This document shows, one piece after another, positions 56,383 to 64,000 of a stretch of DNA of 64,000 nt. Source of the stretch: Flavobacterium litorale (GTDB taxonomy: Bacteria; Bacteroidota; Bacteroidia; Flavobacteriales; Flavobacteriaceae); assembly GCF_019613795.1 (NCBI RefSeq), contig NZ_CP080429.1:1910501-1974500 (forward strand). The letters run 5' to 3'. Under the pieces are notes generated by a model that was given only the letters and a program-made list of their open reading frames with translations, was not told where the DNA came from and ran no database searches. Every line of letters starts with the position of its first letter. Within the stretch, counting starts at the first letter, position 1. The translations under genes were made by a program, and so were the position numbers.

Positions 56383-58515
56383 ATGAAACTCTATATATTT
56401 CTCTTCTCTCTCTTTGCAACCATTTTTTCTTTTGCGCAGCAAACCCAAAAGGTTGATTTTAAAACGTGTAATGCTACTATACGTTTTGATGTTCCGCAGA
56501 AAAAAGTAATGGGTGAGGTAACGTATAGTTTTGATGTGCTCGACAGAAAAACGGATACCATTTACATAGATGCTCGCAATATGCAATTTACCGAAGTAAA
56601 AATTAATGGTAAAAAGGCAGGCTGGACAAACTCTGCTTCAGCATTAAAACTTTATAAAGGCTACAAAAAAGGGACTAATACCGTTACTTTTAAATATACG
56701 GCTCAGCCCAGAAAAGCACTTTATTTTATAGAATTGGGTACAGCGAATAGTTTCTCTACAGCTGCAGAAAATAATGAAGATACGAGCAATAAAGAACTGC
56801 AAATTTGGACGCAGGGGCAAGGGAAATATACCAGCCATTGGTTACCAAGTTTTGATGATATGAACGAAAAGGTAATTTTTAATCTGTCAGTAAATTTTGA
56901 TAACGAGTACACAATACTCGCCAATGGAGAACACCAACATACGGTTGAATTACACAAAAACGGCTCTAAAACGGTGAGCTACTCAATGGATAAACCCATG
57001 AGTAGTTATTTGGTAATGCTTGCCATAGGTAAATTTAAAAAGCAAACTGCTGTAACAGCTTCGGGTACGCCTATGGAATTTTATTACCGTCCAGAAGATA
57101 GTGCTAAGGTAGCCGCTACCTACCGATACAGCAAGCAAATGTTCGATTTTTTTGAAGAAGAAATAGGAGTATCGTATCCGTGGGGGGTGTACAGGCAAAT
57201 ACCTGTTTTTGATTTTTTGTATGCAGGTATGGAAAACACAACATCGACTATTTTTTCGCAAGATTTTGTGGTTGATAACATTGGCTTTAACGACAGAACG
57301 TACATAAATGTAAATGCCCACGAATTGGCACACCAATGGTTTGGCGATTTGGTTACGGCGCAGTCGGGCAAGCACCATTGGTTACAAGAGGGGTTTGCAA
57401 CCTACTATGCTTTATTAGCCGAAAAGGAAATTTTTGGCGACGACTATTTTAATTATGAGTTATACCAAATGGCAGAACGTTTGCAGCGTGTTGCTAAAAC
57501 CGACACGATACCTATACTAAACGAAAAAGCCAGTTCGTTAACCTTTTACCAAAAAGGAGCATGGGCATTGCATGTATTGCGCGAAGGAGTAGGGTACGAG
57601 GCTTTCCAAACAGCGGTAGAAAATTATCTTGAAAAATATGCTTTTAAAAATGTAGTTACGGATGATTTTTTATCAGAAATAAATAAAGTATCAGATTATG
57701 ATACAGCTTCATTTAAAAAACGTTGGCTGCAAAAAGGAGGTTTTGAGGTACAGGAGGCGATAACCTTGTTAAGTAAAAACCAGTTTATACAGTTGTATTT
57801 CAAACTAGGGGAGTTGCAGGATAAACGCTTTGAGGAGAAGAAGCCCATATTTAAACAAATAGTACAATCGGATATGTTTTACCCTGCAAAGGAAGAAGTT
57901 TTATTGCAAATGGCTGAATTACCCTTTACTGATAAAGCCGAATTAATTCGGCTTGCTATGGCAACTAATAACATAAAAGTGAGGCAGGCAGTAGCACGAA
58001 CGGTTACTACTTTTCCTGATGATTTTTATGAAGAATACAAAACCTTACTACAAGACGAGTCGTACATTAACCGCGAAATAGCACTAAATGTGCTATATAC
58101 TAATTTTCCTGATAAGCGTGCTGAGTTATTAGATGCTTCGGATAAATGGGTTGGTTTTAACGATAAAAGTTTGCGTATACTTTGGTTAACTTTAGCTTAC
58201 GCAACACCTGACTATAGGGAAGCACAAAAATCTGATATTTATGCCGAGTTACAGCAGTATGCTTCGCCACGTTACCAAAGTAGTGTAAGGCAAAATGCAC
58301 TAGCCAATTTACTATATATTAATAAGCCCGATCCTGTAGTATGGGCAAATTTAGTAAATGCCACATTGCACCATAAATGGCAATTTGCCAAGTTTGGGCG
58401 CGAAAGCATTCGGGGTTTATTAAAGCGTGAGGGGTATCGTGCCTTTTTTGAGGGTATAATGTCAGGGTTACCCGAAGCCGAGCAAAATAAATTACAAAGC
58501 CTTTTAGCGGAATAA
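56383..58515 (+). CDS. Secreted M1-family aminopeptidase
   Basis: Zinc aminopeptidase of family M1, 710 residues, exported. A signal peptide (LYIFLFSLFATIFSFAQ) precedes the N-terminal beta domain. The exopeptidase motif is a GAMEN variant, YAGMENTTS, and the zinc site is H313-E-x-x-H317 (HELAHQWFGD) with the third ligand E336 in WLQEGFATYY, a perfect HExxH-18-E spacing. A candidate catalytic Tyr follows. The C-terminal half is the helical HEAT-like domain. Role is probably nutritional peptide breakdown in the periplasm. Its end lies three bases from the stop of the convergent gene at 58519 and no terminator separates them. Confidence 0.94.
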   Translation: MKLYIFLFSLFATIFSFAQQTQKVDFKTCNATIRFDVPQKKVMGEVTYSFDVLDRKTDTIYIDARNMQFTEVKINGKKAGWTNSASALKLYKGYKKGTNTVTFKYTAQPRKALYFIELGTANSFSTAAENNEDTSNKELQIWTQGQGKYTSHWLPSFDDMNEKVIFNLSVNFDNEYTILANGEHQHTVELHKNGSKTVSYSMDKPMSSYLVMLAIGKFKKQTAVTASGTPMEFYYRPEDSAKVAATYRYSKQMFDFFEEEIGVSYPWGVYRQIPVFDFLYAGMENTTSTIFSQDFVVDNIGFNDRTYINVNAHELAHQWFGDLVTAQSGKHHWLQEGFATYYALLAEKEIFGDDYFNYELYQMAERLQRVAKTDTIPILNEKASSLTFYQKGAWALHVLREGVGYEAFQTAVENYLEKYAFKNVVTDDFLSEINKVSDYDTASFKKRWLQKGGFEVQEAITLLSKNQFIQLYFKLGELQDKRFEEKKPIFKQIVQSDMFYPAKEEVLLQMAELPFTDKAELIRLAMATNNIKVRQAVARTVTTFPDDFYEEYKTLLQDESYINREIALNVLYTNFPDKRAELLDASDKWVGFNDKSLRILWLTLAYATPDYREAQKSDIYAELQQYASPRYQSSVRQNALANLLYINKPDPVVWANLVNATLHHKWQFAKFGRESIRGLLKREGYRAFFEGIMSGLPEAEQNKLQSLLAE

Positions 58516-58518
58516 CGG

Positions 58519-59127
58519 TTATTTACGCTTTATTTTTATGGTTTTTATGAGTTTTAAAAACTCCCTGCTACAATCTTCGCCCATTAAATCATCCGTCATG
58601 TTAATCTGGAAATAATAGTGTTTCCAAGGGATAACGTATATTCTGCTGCGTACGCGGTGGGTTAAGCCGTTATCGGTACGCATTGTAAATTTTGTTGCGA
58701 AAAAGATGCTTTTAATATGCGATATTTTAACGTTTTTAGGTTCCTCTATAAATTCAAAATCATCGTATAGTCCATTAAAACTTCGTGCACTTTTAATAAT
58801 ATCCGATTTAAACGTATTAAAGTCTTCGTTGTTTCTCTCACGCACGTTTATCTGTATGGCAGGGACTAAACCTCTGTATGTTAACGGGTCGTATTTGTAT
58901 AACGATAGTATAAGTACCGAGCCTTCATGCTCCTTAATAATTTTAAGCAACTTTTCTTCATCAATATCCAGTTGCTCCAAATTACGCGCCAAATCGTCGT
59001 TATTTCCCCATATCCAGCCCATAGGCTCTTCCATCGAAAAACCAAACGTTTTATTCTCAAAACGCCTTTGCCCAAACGTAGTTATAGTACCTAATAACAC
59101 TAATGCAATAATAATTTTTTTCATCAT
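58519..59127 (-). CDS. Exported protein of unknown function
   Basis: I do not recognise this 202-residue protein. It has a signal peptide (MMKKIIIALVLLGTITTFGQ) and a compact mature part. The pattern NKTFGFSMEEPMGWIW then RGLVPAIQINVRERN and YYFQINMTDD is of the kind seen in PsbP/DUF1795-like exported proteins, but this is only a resemblance. It runs leftward from a -7 box (TATGTTTG at 59146-59153) and ends three bases from the stop of the convergent M1 gene. Two adjacent ATGs can serve as start. Confidence 0.72.
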   Translation of the reverse strand: MMKKIIIALVLLGTITTFGQRRFENKTFGFSMEEPMGWIWGNNDDLARNLEQLDIDEEKLLKIIKEHEGSVLILSLYKYDPLTYRGLVPAIQINVRERNNEDFNTFKSDIIKSARSFNGLYDDFEFIEEPKNVKISHIKSIFFATKFTMRTDNGLTHRVRSRIYVIPWKHYYFQINMTDDLMGEDCSREFLKLIKTIKIKRK

Positions 59128-59145
59128 TTTCCCCCGATTGTTTTA

Positions 59146-59153
59146 CAAACATA
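59146..59153 (-). promoter_or_regulatory. Possible -7 box for the gene at 58519
   Basis: TATGTTTG on the minus strand fits TAnnTTTG, 18 bases before the start codon, next to the terminator of the upstream gene. Confidence 0.45.
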
Positions 59154-59156
59154 AAC

Positions 59157-59188
59157 AAAAAAAGACATCTATTACAGATGCCTTTTTT
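59157..59188 (-). terminator. Terminator after the gene at 59212
   Basis: Stem GGCATCT/AGATGtC (one mismatch), with flanking A and T runs, 5-base loop, ending the leftward gene at 59212. Confidence 0.75.
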
Positions 59189-59211
59189 ATAAGTATATTA
59201 AAATAATGCTG

Positions 59212-59739
59212 TTATTCTTGCCACATTTCGGCTACTTCATTTTTTAGGTAAGCTACTGCAACACTACTGGGGCTTTGTTTATCAAATAAATCACTAAGCA
59301 TTACTTCGCGTAGTTTATCAGAAGTATCTACGGCATCACTCATGTTCGATTTTCTGATTAGCTGTATGGTAGCATTTTTTGCAGTGGTAATAATATCCCA
59401 ACTTTCGGCCGAAACATAAATTTGTTGCGTTAAATTGTGCTCGTATTCCTGCTCTATTTGCGATATAAGGTATTCTTCGTAATCTTTTTTGTTAGACGAT
59501 TGCGGTGCTATCCTTATAAGTAGTTTAGAGGGACTAATACGCTCTAAAAGCAATACCAGTCTTTCGTACGCTTGTAATCGTAATGGCATGGCAGTTTTTT
59601 GCGCCTCTTTATGGATGAGGTAACGACGCCGCCCTTCCTCGTTGCTTGTATGCATCTTAAAAAAATAGTACGCAATTAATCCTGTTATAATAGCAGGTAA
59701 AGTATAAAATAAGAGTTCTAAAATTTTGTCAGTATCCAT
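59212..59739 (-). CDS. Membrane-anchored conserved protein of unknown function
   Basis: 175-residue protein anchored by one N-terminal helix (LFYTLPAIITGLIAYYFF, about 9-27) with the rest in the cytoplasm or periplasm. The soluble part is helical and charged, with the conserved-looking stretches MPLRLQAYERLVLLLERISP and SQIEQEYEHNLTQQIYVS. I recognise it as conserved across Flavobacteriia and probably one of the DUF7935-type families, but I am not certain of the accession. No function is known. It is leftward and monocistronic, with a terminator. Confidence 0.8.
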   Translation of the reverse strand: MDTDKILELLFYTLPAIITGLIAYYFFKMHTSNEEGRRRYLIHKEAQKTAMPLRLQAYERLVLLLERISPSKLLIRIAPQSSNKKDYEEYLISQIEQEYEHNLTQQIYVSAESWDIITTAKNATIQLIRKSNMSDAVDTSDKLREVMLSDLFDKQSPSSVAVAYLKNEVAEMWQE

Positions 59740-59844
59740 TCAAGTAATGTTTAGGTATTTGTTTTATTGTACAACGTTTTTTACGCTGTTTAAAATTGTA
59801 AGGAGCTAAAATAGTAATAAACTTTAATACGCTATAGTTATAGT

Positions 59845-59871
59845 TGTAATATAATTAAGAATTACATTTGT
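59845..59871 (+). promoter_or_regulatory. Promoter upstream of the DUF2809 gene
   Basis: TTG (59845-59847), 16 bases, then TACATTTG (59864-59871). The -7 box is exact and the spacing slightly short. Confidence 0.55.
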
Positions 59872-59888
59872 TATACGCCTAAAAAAGT

Positions 59889-60296
59889 ATGAGCAATACA
59901 AAAATTACTTATTTAATAGCCATACCAATTACCATTGTTTTGGGCTTATTAATACGCAGTATAAAAACAATATTACCCGATGTTGTTAACCTGTACGCAG
60001 GCGATGCACTTTATGCTGTAATGATGTATTATATTGTAGCCTTTATAGTAAGGAAACCCATATTGTACAAAGCAATTATAGCTTTAATAATTTGTTACGC
60101 TATTGAATGCAGCCAGTTGTACCAAGCCGATTGGATTAATACAATACGTAAAACATTGCCAGGGCGCTTAGTGTTAGGTTCGGGTTTTTTATATAGCGAT
60201 TTACTAGCGTACTTTTTAGGAATTGTAGTTGCAGTAGGTGTTGATTACTTATTTATTTCCAATCCAAAATCGCACAACGTTTCTCGGTTAAAATAG
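59889..60296 (+). CDS. DUF2809 membrane protein
   Basis: Small integral membrane protein of 135 residues in the DUF2809 family, with four hydrophobic helices (for example LIAIPITIVLGLLI, YAVMMYYIVAFIV, AIIALIICYAIECSQ and LLAYFLGIVVAVGV). Diagnostic segments are YAGDALYAVMMYY, IECSQLYQADWINTIRKT and FLYSDLLAYFLGI. No function is established. It is rightward with a promoter box, and the helicase gene follows 25 bases after its stop, so it may be co-transcribed with it. Confidence 0.88.
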   Translation: MSNTKITYLIAIPITIVLGLLIRSIKTILPDVVNLYAGDALYAVMMYYIVAFIVRKPILYKAIIALIICYAIECSQLYQADWINTIRKTLPGRLVLGSGFLYSDLLAYFLGIVVAVGVDYLFISNPKSHNVSRLK

Positions 60297-60321
60297 CTAT
60301 TTTTGTGTTTTTGCAATACCT

Positions 60322-62658
60322 ATGGAAATCCAAAAATATATAAGCCAGTTAAACGAAGCACAGCAAGCACCTACGCTCCAAAAAGATGGTCCTATGATCG
60401 TGATAGCAGGGGCGGGTTCGGGCAAAACGCGTGTACTAACCATGCGCATTGCCTACCTAATGAGCCAAGGCGTAGATGCGTTTAATATACTGGCACTTAC
60501 GTTTACCAATAAAGCAGCGCGCGAAATGAAAAACCGTATTGCTGATATTGTAGGTTCATCCGAAGCTAAAAATTTATGGATGGGAACATTCCACTCTGTA
60601 TTTGCAAAGATATTGCGTTTTGAAGCCGATAAATTAGGATTTCCGTCTAATTTTACCATATACGATACCCAAGATAGTGTGCGCCTTATTAGTGCTATTA
60701 TTAAGGAAATGCAACTGGATAAAGATGTATATAAGCCTAAGCAGGTATTAAATCGTATCTCATCGTATAAAAATAGCCTTATTACGGTTAAAGCGTATTA
60801 TAATGACCCTGAACTGCAAGAAGCCGACGCGATGGCGAAAAAACCACGCCTTGGCGAAATTTATGAGCAGTATGTAGAGCGTTGTTTTAAAGCAGGCGCT
60901 ATGGATTTTGATGATTTATTACTGCGTACCAACGAGCTTTTAAATCGTTTTCCAGAGGTGCTCATGAAATACCAAAATCGTTTTAAATACATACTGGTAG
61001 ATGAGTACCAAGATACCAACCATTCACAATATTTAATAGTACGTGCCTTAAGCGACCGTTTCCAGAATATTTGTGTGGTGGGCGATGATGCACAGAGTAT
61101 TTATGCCTTTAGGGGGGCAAATATTAATAACATTTTAAATTTCCAGAAAGATTACGATAATGTACAAATGTACAGGCTGGAACAGAATTACCGTTCTACC
61201 AAAAACATAGTAGAAGCTGCGAACTCCATAATAGATAAAAACCAAACCAAACTGGATAAAATAGTTTGGACGGCGAATGATGAAGGACCACGAATAAAAG
61301 TACACCGTAGCCTTACCGATGGCGAAGAGGGACGTTTTGTTGCCAGTAGCATATTTGAGCTTAAAATGCGTGAGCAACTTAAAAATGGAAGCTTTGCCAT
61401 ATTGTATCGTACCAATGCACAGTCCCGCGCCATGGAGGATGCACTGCGTAAGCGCGATATACCCTATCGTATTTACGGAGGGCTTTCGTTTTACCAACGT
61501 AAAGAAATTAAAGATGTATTAGCCTACCTCCGTTTGGTAATTAACCCTAAAGATGAGGAGGCACTAATGCGTGTTATAAACTACCCTGCAAGGGGTATAG
61601 GCAACACAACGCTAGAAAAACTTACGGTAGCTGCTAACCATTACGGGCGTACTGTATTTGATGTGATGGAAAATTTAGACCGAATTGATTTAAAATTAAA
61701 TTCGGGTACAAAAAACAAGTTGCAAGACTTTGTAACGATGATAAAAAGTTTTCAGGTAATCGATCAGTCGCAAGATGCGTTTTTTTTAGCCGAACACATT
61801 ACCAAGAAAACAGGATTAATACAGGAACTTAAAAAAGATGCTACGCCAGAGGGTATTGCGCGTATTGAAAACATTGAGGAGTTATTAAATGGTATTCGTG
61901 ATTTTATTGAAGGGCAAAAAGAGGTAGATGGCGCACGTGGCTCGTTAGCTGAATTTTTGGAGGATGTAGCCTTAGCTACCGACCTTGATAAAGATACGGG
62001 CGATGATGATAGGGTAGCCCTTATGACTATTCATCTTGCTAAAGGACTTGAATTTCCCTATGTTTTTATAGTAGGTATGGAGGAAGATTTATTTCCGAGC
62101 GCCATGAGTATGAATACGCGTAGCGAACTGGAGGAGGAGCGCCGCTTGTTTTATGTAGCACTTACCCGTGCCGAACATCAGGCATACCTTACCTATGCGC
62201 AATCGCGTTACCGTTGGGGCAAACTGGTAGATAGCGAACCATCGCGTTTTATTGAGGAGATTACAGATAAATACCTAGAGTATATTACCCCTATTGAAAC
62301 GGGTTACAAATACAAACCAAGAATTAATACCGATATTTTTGGCGATATAGATAAATCCAAACTAAGGCAGAATAAACCTACTAATGGTACACCACCCAAA
62401 TGGGTTACAGGTAACGAGCCAAAACCCGATTCGAATATTCGTAAATTAAAACCCATGTCACGACCTGCACCGCAAGGCAACAATGCAACCGATACAAAAT
62501 TGGCTGTGGGTAATGTAGTAATGCACGAGCGTTTTGGTAAAGGACAAGTACTTAACCTAGAAGGGGTAGGAGGCGATAAAAAAGCTGAAATTAAATTTGA
62601 AGTAGGTGGTATTAAAAAATTACTATTGCGCTTTGCCAAATTGGATGTTGTAGGGTAA
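60322..62658 (+). CDS. uvrD: UvrD/PcrA-type ATP-dependent DNA helicase
   Basis: Superfamily 1A helicase, 778 residues, with roles in repair and replication restart. It begins MEIQKYISQLNEAQQAPTL and shows Walker A AGAGSGKT (29-36), the motif Ib/II region VDEYQDTNHSQY, VVGDDAQSIYAFRGA, EQNYRSTKNIVEA, LMTIHLAKGLEFPYVF and RRLFYVALTRAEHQAYL. The C-terminal tail ends with the UvrD/PcrA-typical Tudor-like RNA-polymerase-contact segment (GNVVMHERFGKGQVLNLEG, KKLLLRFAKLDVVG). The length and tail favour PcrA/UvrD over Rep, though the exact assignment between PcrA and UvrD is conventional. It is 25 bases after the DUF2809 gene and convergent with a lipoprotein gene. Confidence 0.95.
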   Translation: MEIQKYISQLNEAQQAPTLQKDGPMIVIAGAGSGKTRVLTMRIAYLMSQGVDAFNILALTFTNKAAREMKNRIADIVGSSEAKNLWMGTFHSVFAKILRFEADKLGFPSNFTIYDTQDSVRLISAIIKEMQLDKDVYKPKQVLNRISSYKNSLITVKAYYNDPELQEADAMAKKPRLGEIYEQYVERCFKAGAMDFDDLLLRTNELLNRFPEVLMKYQNRFKYILVDEYQDTNHSQYLIVRALSDRFQNICVVGDDAQSIYAFRGANINNILNFQKDYDNVQMYRLEQNYRSTKNIVEAANSIIDKNQTKLDKIVWTANDEGPRIKVHRSLTDGEEGRFVASSIFELKMREQLKNGSFAILYRTNAQSRAMEDALRKRDIPYRIYGGLSFYQRKEIKDVLAYLRLVINPKDEEALMRVINYPARGIGNTTLEKLTVAANHYGRTVFDVMENLDRIDLKLNSGTKNKLQDFVTMIKSFQVIDQSQDAFFLAEHITKKTGLIQELKKDATPEGIARIENIEELLNGIRDFIEGQKEVDGARGSLAEFLEDVALATDLDKDTGDDDRVALMTIHLAKGLEFPYVFIVGMEEDLFPSAMSMNTRSELEEERRLFYVALTRAEHQAYLTYAQSRYRWGKLVDSEPSRFIEEITDKYLEYITPIETGYKYKPRINTDIFGDIDKSKLRQNKPTNGTPPKWVTGNEPKPDSNIRKLKPMSRPAPQGNNATDTKLAVGNVVMHERFGKGQVLNLEGVGGDKKAEIKFEVGGIKKLLLRFAKLDVVG

Positions 62659-62669
62659 TTAGCATTCAA

Positions 62670-63230
62670 TCATATTCGTATTCTCCCTAGATAGTTTCCA
62701 TTTTCAAAAAGTAGTATCCTACCACTTTCATTATCATAGACACCTAAATCATTTTCAAATAGTGTTGTATATTTTTTTATAAGGTCACTTTTATAATATT
62801 TGGTATCTATGCCGAATATAGGTTTTTCAATATCGTAATATTGTACTAGCTCTTTACCATCGTAATATTCTGCTACTACAAATAAATCAGCTTTATTTTC
62901 ATTGCAAAAAGCTTGTAATAAGTTTGGCGGCACACATTGGTCAGAAGGACAATGAGGATCCCAAATATAAACTATTGCATCGTTACAACTATTTAGGCAT
63001 TCTTTTAATTGTAGTGCGTTTATAATATACACTTTGGGTTCAACACTATATTCTAGCACGCAAATATTCGAAATACTATCTGTATTTATCAACAAATTAG
63101 GGTAATCTTTTTTCGTTTTATCATAATAGCTATAAAAACCTTTTAACGGTTCGCTTGGAGGTTTTATTTTTATGAGTTGGCATGAACTAAATAAAAGTAG
63201 CAATAAACCCGAAATTGTAAATTTCATCAT
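62670..63230 (-). CDS. Thioredoxin-like lipoprotein, function unknown
   Basis: Predicted lipoprotein of 186 residues (lipobox FSSC, C17). The middle has a thioredoxin-like strand-turn pattern: AIVYIWDPHCPSDQC (a CxxxxC around the usual redox site), the helix NLLQAFCNENK, then the strand ADLFVVAEYYDGKE. There is no canonical CxxC, so reductase activity is doubtful; the fold call is an inference. Two further cysteines precede it (CLNSCND). It is leftward and ends 11 bases from the convergent helicase stop. The gene at 63305 lies upstream on the same strand and also encodes a Cys-rich lipoprotein. Start may be either of two adjacent ATGs. Confidence 0.72.
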   Translation of the reverse strand: MMKFTISGLLLLLFSSCQLIKIKPPSEPLKGFYSYYDKTKKDYPNLLINTDSISNICVLEYSVEPKVYIINALQLKECLNSCNDAIVYIWDPHCPSDQCVPPNLLQAFCNENKADLFVVAEYYDGKELVQYYDIEKPIFGIDTKYYKSDLIKKYTTLFENDLGVYDNESGRILLFENGNYLGRIRI

Positions 63231-63270
63231 AATAATCAGTATAGTAGGTTGTTTTTCTAAAGTGACAACA

Positions 63271-63297
63271 AAAGGCGTAATTAATATTACGCCCTTT
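63271..63297 (-). terminator. Terminator after the Cys-rich lipoprotein gene at 63305
   Basis: An 8-bp stem GGCGTAAT/ATTACGCC extended by AAA/TTT on the flanks, with a short loop and a T-run on the leftward strand, eight bases beyond the stop. Confidence 0.65.
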
Positions 63298-63304
63298 AGT
63301 TGAA

Positions 63305-63832
63305 TTAAATTTTTGATGCTAAAATTTTATAACCACCATGGCTTCCTATTGAAGTATCAAATTGATATTGACCTTTGTGCAAAATCAATAAATTACTTGC
63401 ATTTATATCGTTATCTATATGAAACACTGTTTTGTTATTTATAGCATCGGCTTCTTCTTGCTTAGAAGGATTTAACTCTACATTTAGATACCCATTACCA
63501 GTAACGGGATTAATAATCACTGGTATGTATCCATCAGCTACAACTTCTCCAGTATCGCAGTCAACTATTTCTTCGTTGCTATTAACGCAACAGAAAAAAC
63601 ACGATTCAGCTTCACAAAATCCCCACCCTCTATCACAATCGTGTATTTCTCTTCCCCATCTTCCATCCCAAGTAGTAAAAAATAAATAGAAAGTTACATC
63701 GGGTTCGGGTTCAGATTTCAGCATCATTTCGTTTGCCGATTCATCTTGTACAGTTACACTATCTTGCTCACAACTTGTTAACGAAATTAGGGAAAATACT
63801 GTTAGCGTAAGCATTAAAAATAATTTTTTCAT
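63305..63832 (-). CDS. Cys-rich lipoprotein of unknown function
   Basis: Predicted lipoprotein of 175 residues, function unknown. The signal ends with LISLTSC (C21), then an acidic Glu/Ser-rich spacer. A compact Cys cluster lies at about residues 65-92 (HDCDRGWGFCEAESCFFCCVNS, then DCDTG), with aromatic residues around it. The C-terminal half is acidic and ends with a Gly/aromatic segment (LLILHKGQYQFDTSIGSHGGY). I recognise the C-terminal pattern as recurring in small lipoproteins of Bacteroidota, without a known role. It is leftward with its own terminator. The gene upstream of it lies outside the window. Confidence 0.72.
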   Translation of the reverse strand: MKKLFLMLTLTVFSLISLTSCEQDSVTVQDESANEMMLKSEPEPDVTFYLFFTTWDGRWGREIHDCDRGWGFCEAESCFFCCVNSNEEIVDCDTGEVVADGYIPVIINPVTGNGYLNVELNPSKQEEADAINNKTVFHIDNDINASNLLILHKGQYQFDTSIGSHGGYKILASKI

Positions 63833-64000
63833 TTGTATTTAAATTAAACAATAAACGTTTACTTTCAGAGCTTTTAGGTCGCTGTTTCAACTTTTCCGAC
63901 CTCAGTACATAATTTTCAGATAGTGTTATTACTAACCATTCCGTCATATTTCAATGATTAAAACTTTAGAAACTATTGTAAAATAGTTGGGGTGAAGAAA
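63833..64000. other. Terminal intergenic segment
   Basis: AT-rich with no clear gene. A weak inverted repeat AGGTCG/CGACCT (63876-63902, 15-base loop) is visible. It should contain the promoter of the lipoprotein gene at 63305, but no TAnnTTTG box stands out. Confidence 0.4.

Noticed and set aside
63876..63902. AGGTCG/CGACCT inverted repeat at the window end
   Set aside because: The stem is only 6 bp with a 15-base loop and has no associated gene end; not enough for a call.

Overview
ORGANISM. The window reads as chromosomal backbone of a Bacteroidota bacterium, most likely a Flavobacteriaceae member close to Flavobacterium. The evidence is an AT-rich sequence, near absence of Shine-Dalgarno sequences, repeated TAnnTTTG (-7 type) promoter boxes, several TTG starts, tRNAs without encoded CCA, many lipobox or AQ-type signal peptides, bacillithiol synthesis (bshA), a Rho with a long Asn-rich insertion, and families typical of the group (DUF4293, DUF4159, THUMP-like methyltransferase, flavobacterial LptD and TamB). 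No prophage, insertion sequence, CRISPR array or rRNA was seen. LAYOUT. 1-6.1 kb: 5'-truncated gyrA, a TPR lipid- or periplasm-directed protein, and pheT on the other strand. 6.2-8.8 kb: secreted M14 metallopeptidase. 8.8-11.8 kb: a membrane PAS histidine kinase flanked by two paralogous receiver-only regulators. 11.8-14.2 kb: dnaK behind an unusual palindromic regulatory region. 14.2-16.2 kb: a cysteine-rich membrane protein and an orphan methyltransferase in very AT-rich DNA. 16.2-20.1 kb: NlpC/P60 peptidase, thiolase, CpcT-like protein, DoxX protein and a three-tRNA operon (Ser-Pro-Arg). 20.1-26.0 kb: leftward operons with RNA/nucleic-acid methyltransferases, AI-2E-type permease, DUF4159 protein, rsmE and tsaD. 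26.1-34.6 kb: tamB, then a glycolytic run pfkA-gapA-N-acetylglucosamine kinase-mgsA, and convergent ridA. 34.6-42.3 kb: envelope genes lptD, amidase and mlaD-like, followed by a quinone-linked Fe-S/CCG redox pair and a conserved orphan. 42.4-48 kb: NagZ/beta-lactamase-fold fusion, DUF1801, bshA, PrcB-like lipoprotein, DUF4293. 48-55 kb: rho, two secreted unknowns, MscS channel, recG. 55-64 kb: small cysteine-containing lipoproteins, M1 aminopeptidase, conserved unknowns, DUF2809 protein, UvrD/PcrA helicase and two more cysteine-containing lipoproteins. HOW THE GENES RELATE. The dominant themes are information processing (gyrA, pheT, dnaK, rho, recG, uvrD, tRNA modification), outer-envelope biogenesis (lptD, tamB, mlaD-like, amidase, NlpC/P60, GH3 fusion) and central sugar metabolism. 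The points I consider most worth a second look are the HdrDE/DsrMK-like membrane redox module in an envelope cluster, the dnaK control region, the kinase sandwiched by twin receivers, the Cys-rich transmembrane/CarboxypepD_reg protein, and the family of small Cys-rich lipoproteins. No clear-cut new defence or mobile system was found.
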